Source of the DNA: Burkholderiales bacterium
GTDB lineage: Bacteria; Pseudomonadota; Gammaproteobacteria; Burkholderiales; Burkholderiaceae_A
Length of the DNA stretch: 6,062 bases
NCBI GenBank assembly: GCA_030834045.1
Contig: JAURFZ010000085.1
Span: forward strand, 1-6,062
Direction of reading: 5' to 3'
Position numbers and translations under genes: made by a program. Positions 5,395 through 6,062 of this stretch are shown here, in pieces. Positions within the stretch are counted from its first letter, which is position 1. Each line of letters opens with the position of its first letter. A model generated the notes under the pieces. It saw only the letters and a list, made by a program, of their open reading frames with translations. It was not told the origin of the DNA and did no database searches.

Positions 5395-6062
5395 TTCACC
5401 GTCATCATCCGCAATCGCCGTGCAAACTCTGCACAAGCGGAAATTCCGCTGGCCTCGGCCCTCTGACACCACTGCTGAACCGCTTCAATAGTCTGATCAA
5501 CCGATAAAGCTCTTTGTGACCAGATGGCCTCAAAATCAACACGAAGCTGGCCTGCTGTGCGAGCAAGGTCTGAAAAAGCATTGGTATTCGAAACACTTGC
5601 CTGAAACTTTTGAACTCGCTTAGAAAGCCGGGCCATGAGTTCGTACTTGCTAGAAAGAATGGCCTGGATGGTTGCCGCATCGATCTCGACCTTGTTGGGG
5701 TTGACTGCAACATCAGACATCGGCAGCGAACGAGGCCTTGCAAGCCCCAAGACCTGGAGAATTCGTATGTACATCCAGCCAATATCAAATTCGTACCAGC
5801 GTGAGCTTAATTTAGGTGACGTTGCATGTGCATGATGATTGTTGTGCAGCTCTTCCCCACCAATAAGAATGCCCCAAGGAATGAGGTTGGCACTGGTGTC
5901 GGGGCTTTTGAAATTCCGGTAACCCCAGAAGTGCGCAATTCCATTGACCACGCCCGCTGCAAAAAACGGGATCCACATCATTTGCACAGCCCAGACTGCA
6001 GCACCCACAACGCCAAACAAGAGTACGTTGGTGATAAGCATCAGGCTCACACCAAGGGCACT
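5382..6062 (-). CDS. Membrane fatty-acid (acyl) desaturase, C-terminal part (cut by right window edge)
   Basis: This is a di-iron integral-membrane desaturase that introduces a double bond into acyl chains of membrane lipids or acyl-CoA. The frame is open through base 6062, so the N-terminus is missing. The GTG at 6050-6048 is internal to the frame and probably not the start. The 226 residues visible include one or two membrane helices, the conserved NGIAHFWGYRNF (about 5907-5942), then GGEELHNNHHA with the third histidine box HNNHH at 5832-5846 and the downstream YEFDIGWMYIRIL. The first two histidine boxes would lie beyond the edge. After about residue 115 comes a helical soluble tail of about 110 residues ending in WCQRAEASGISACAEFARRL. 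That tail resembles Burkholderiales desaturases as I recall them. The gene converges on mltD with a 28-bp gap. The exact double-bond position (delta-9 is commonest in this family) cannot be told. Confidence 0.92.
   Translation of the reverse strand, partial: SALGVSLMLITNVLLFGVVGAAVWAVQMMWIPFFAAGVVNGIAHFWGYRNFKSPDTSANLIPWGILIGGEELHNNHHAHATSPKLSSRWYEFDIGWMYIRILQVLGLARPRSLPMSDVAVNPNKVEIDAATIQAILSSKYELMARLSKRVQKFQASVSNTNAFSDLARTAGQLRVDFEAIWSQRALSVDQTIEAVQQWCQRAEASGISACAEFARRLRMMTVKSAI

Noticed and set aside
1..6062. Mobile element, CRISPR array, tRNA or novel defence system
   Set aside because: Coding genes fill almost the whole window and belong to known families. I saw no transposase, integrase, spaced direct repeats, tRNA-like fold or terminal inverted repeats.

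Overview
This window looks like chromosomal DNA from a Gram-negative proteobacterium, most likely a betaproteobacterium of the Burkholderiales type. The evidence is a tripartite RND efflux operon, an outer-membrane lipoprotein transglycosylase, the syntenic block rnhA / YafS-like methyltransferase / gloB / mltD, and a membrane fatty-acid desaturase whose C-terminal tail (motif AEASGI, then a short Arg-rich helix) resembles Burkholderiales desaturases as I remember them. GC content appears by eye to be in the mid-50s throughout. The taxonomic call is inference from gene content only.

Layout. Positions 1-1670 (minus strand) hold the start of an RND efflux permease, cut by the left edge, and just upstream its periplasmic adaptor, which begins with a TTG codon. 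A 110-bp gap (1671-1780) separates these from a second minus-strand pair: rnhA (RNase HI) and a class I methyltransferase, overlapping by 4 bp in a GTGA junction. A 54-bp divergent gap (3001-3054) follows, holding candidate promoters for both directions. The plus-strand pair gloB (glyoxalase II) and mltD (membrane-bound lytic transglycosylase with two LysM repeats) comes next, 22 bp apart. A fatty-acid desaturase, cut at its 5' end by the right edge, converges on mltD across 28 bp.

How the genes relate. The four central genes form a neighbourhood also known from E. coli. They serve separate housekeeping jobs: RNA-DNA hybrid removal, an uncharacterised methyl transfer, methylglyoxal detoxification and peptidoglycan cleavage. 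In many proteobacteria dnaQ lies beside rnhA. Here that place is taken by the efflux operon. The two flanking units both act in the envelope (drug or solute export, and lipid unsaturation).

Every gene belongs to a recognisable family and I found no mobile element, CRISPR array, RNA gene or novel system. The points worth a second look are small: the TTG start, the absence of Shine-Dalgarno sequences before gloB, mltD and the methyltransferase, with TATA-like hexamers close to the gloB and mltD start codons, the missing dnaQ, and the degenerate SAM-binding loop of the methyltransferase.
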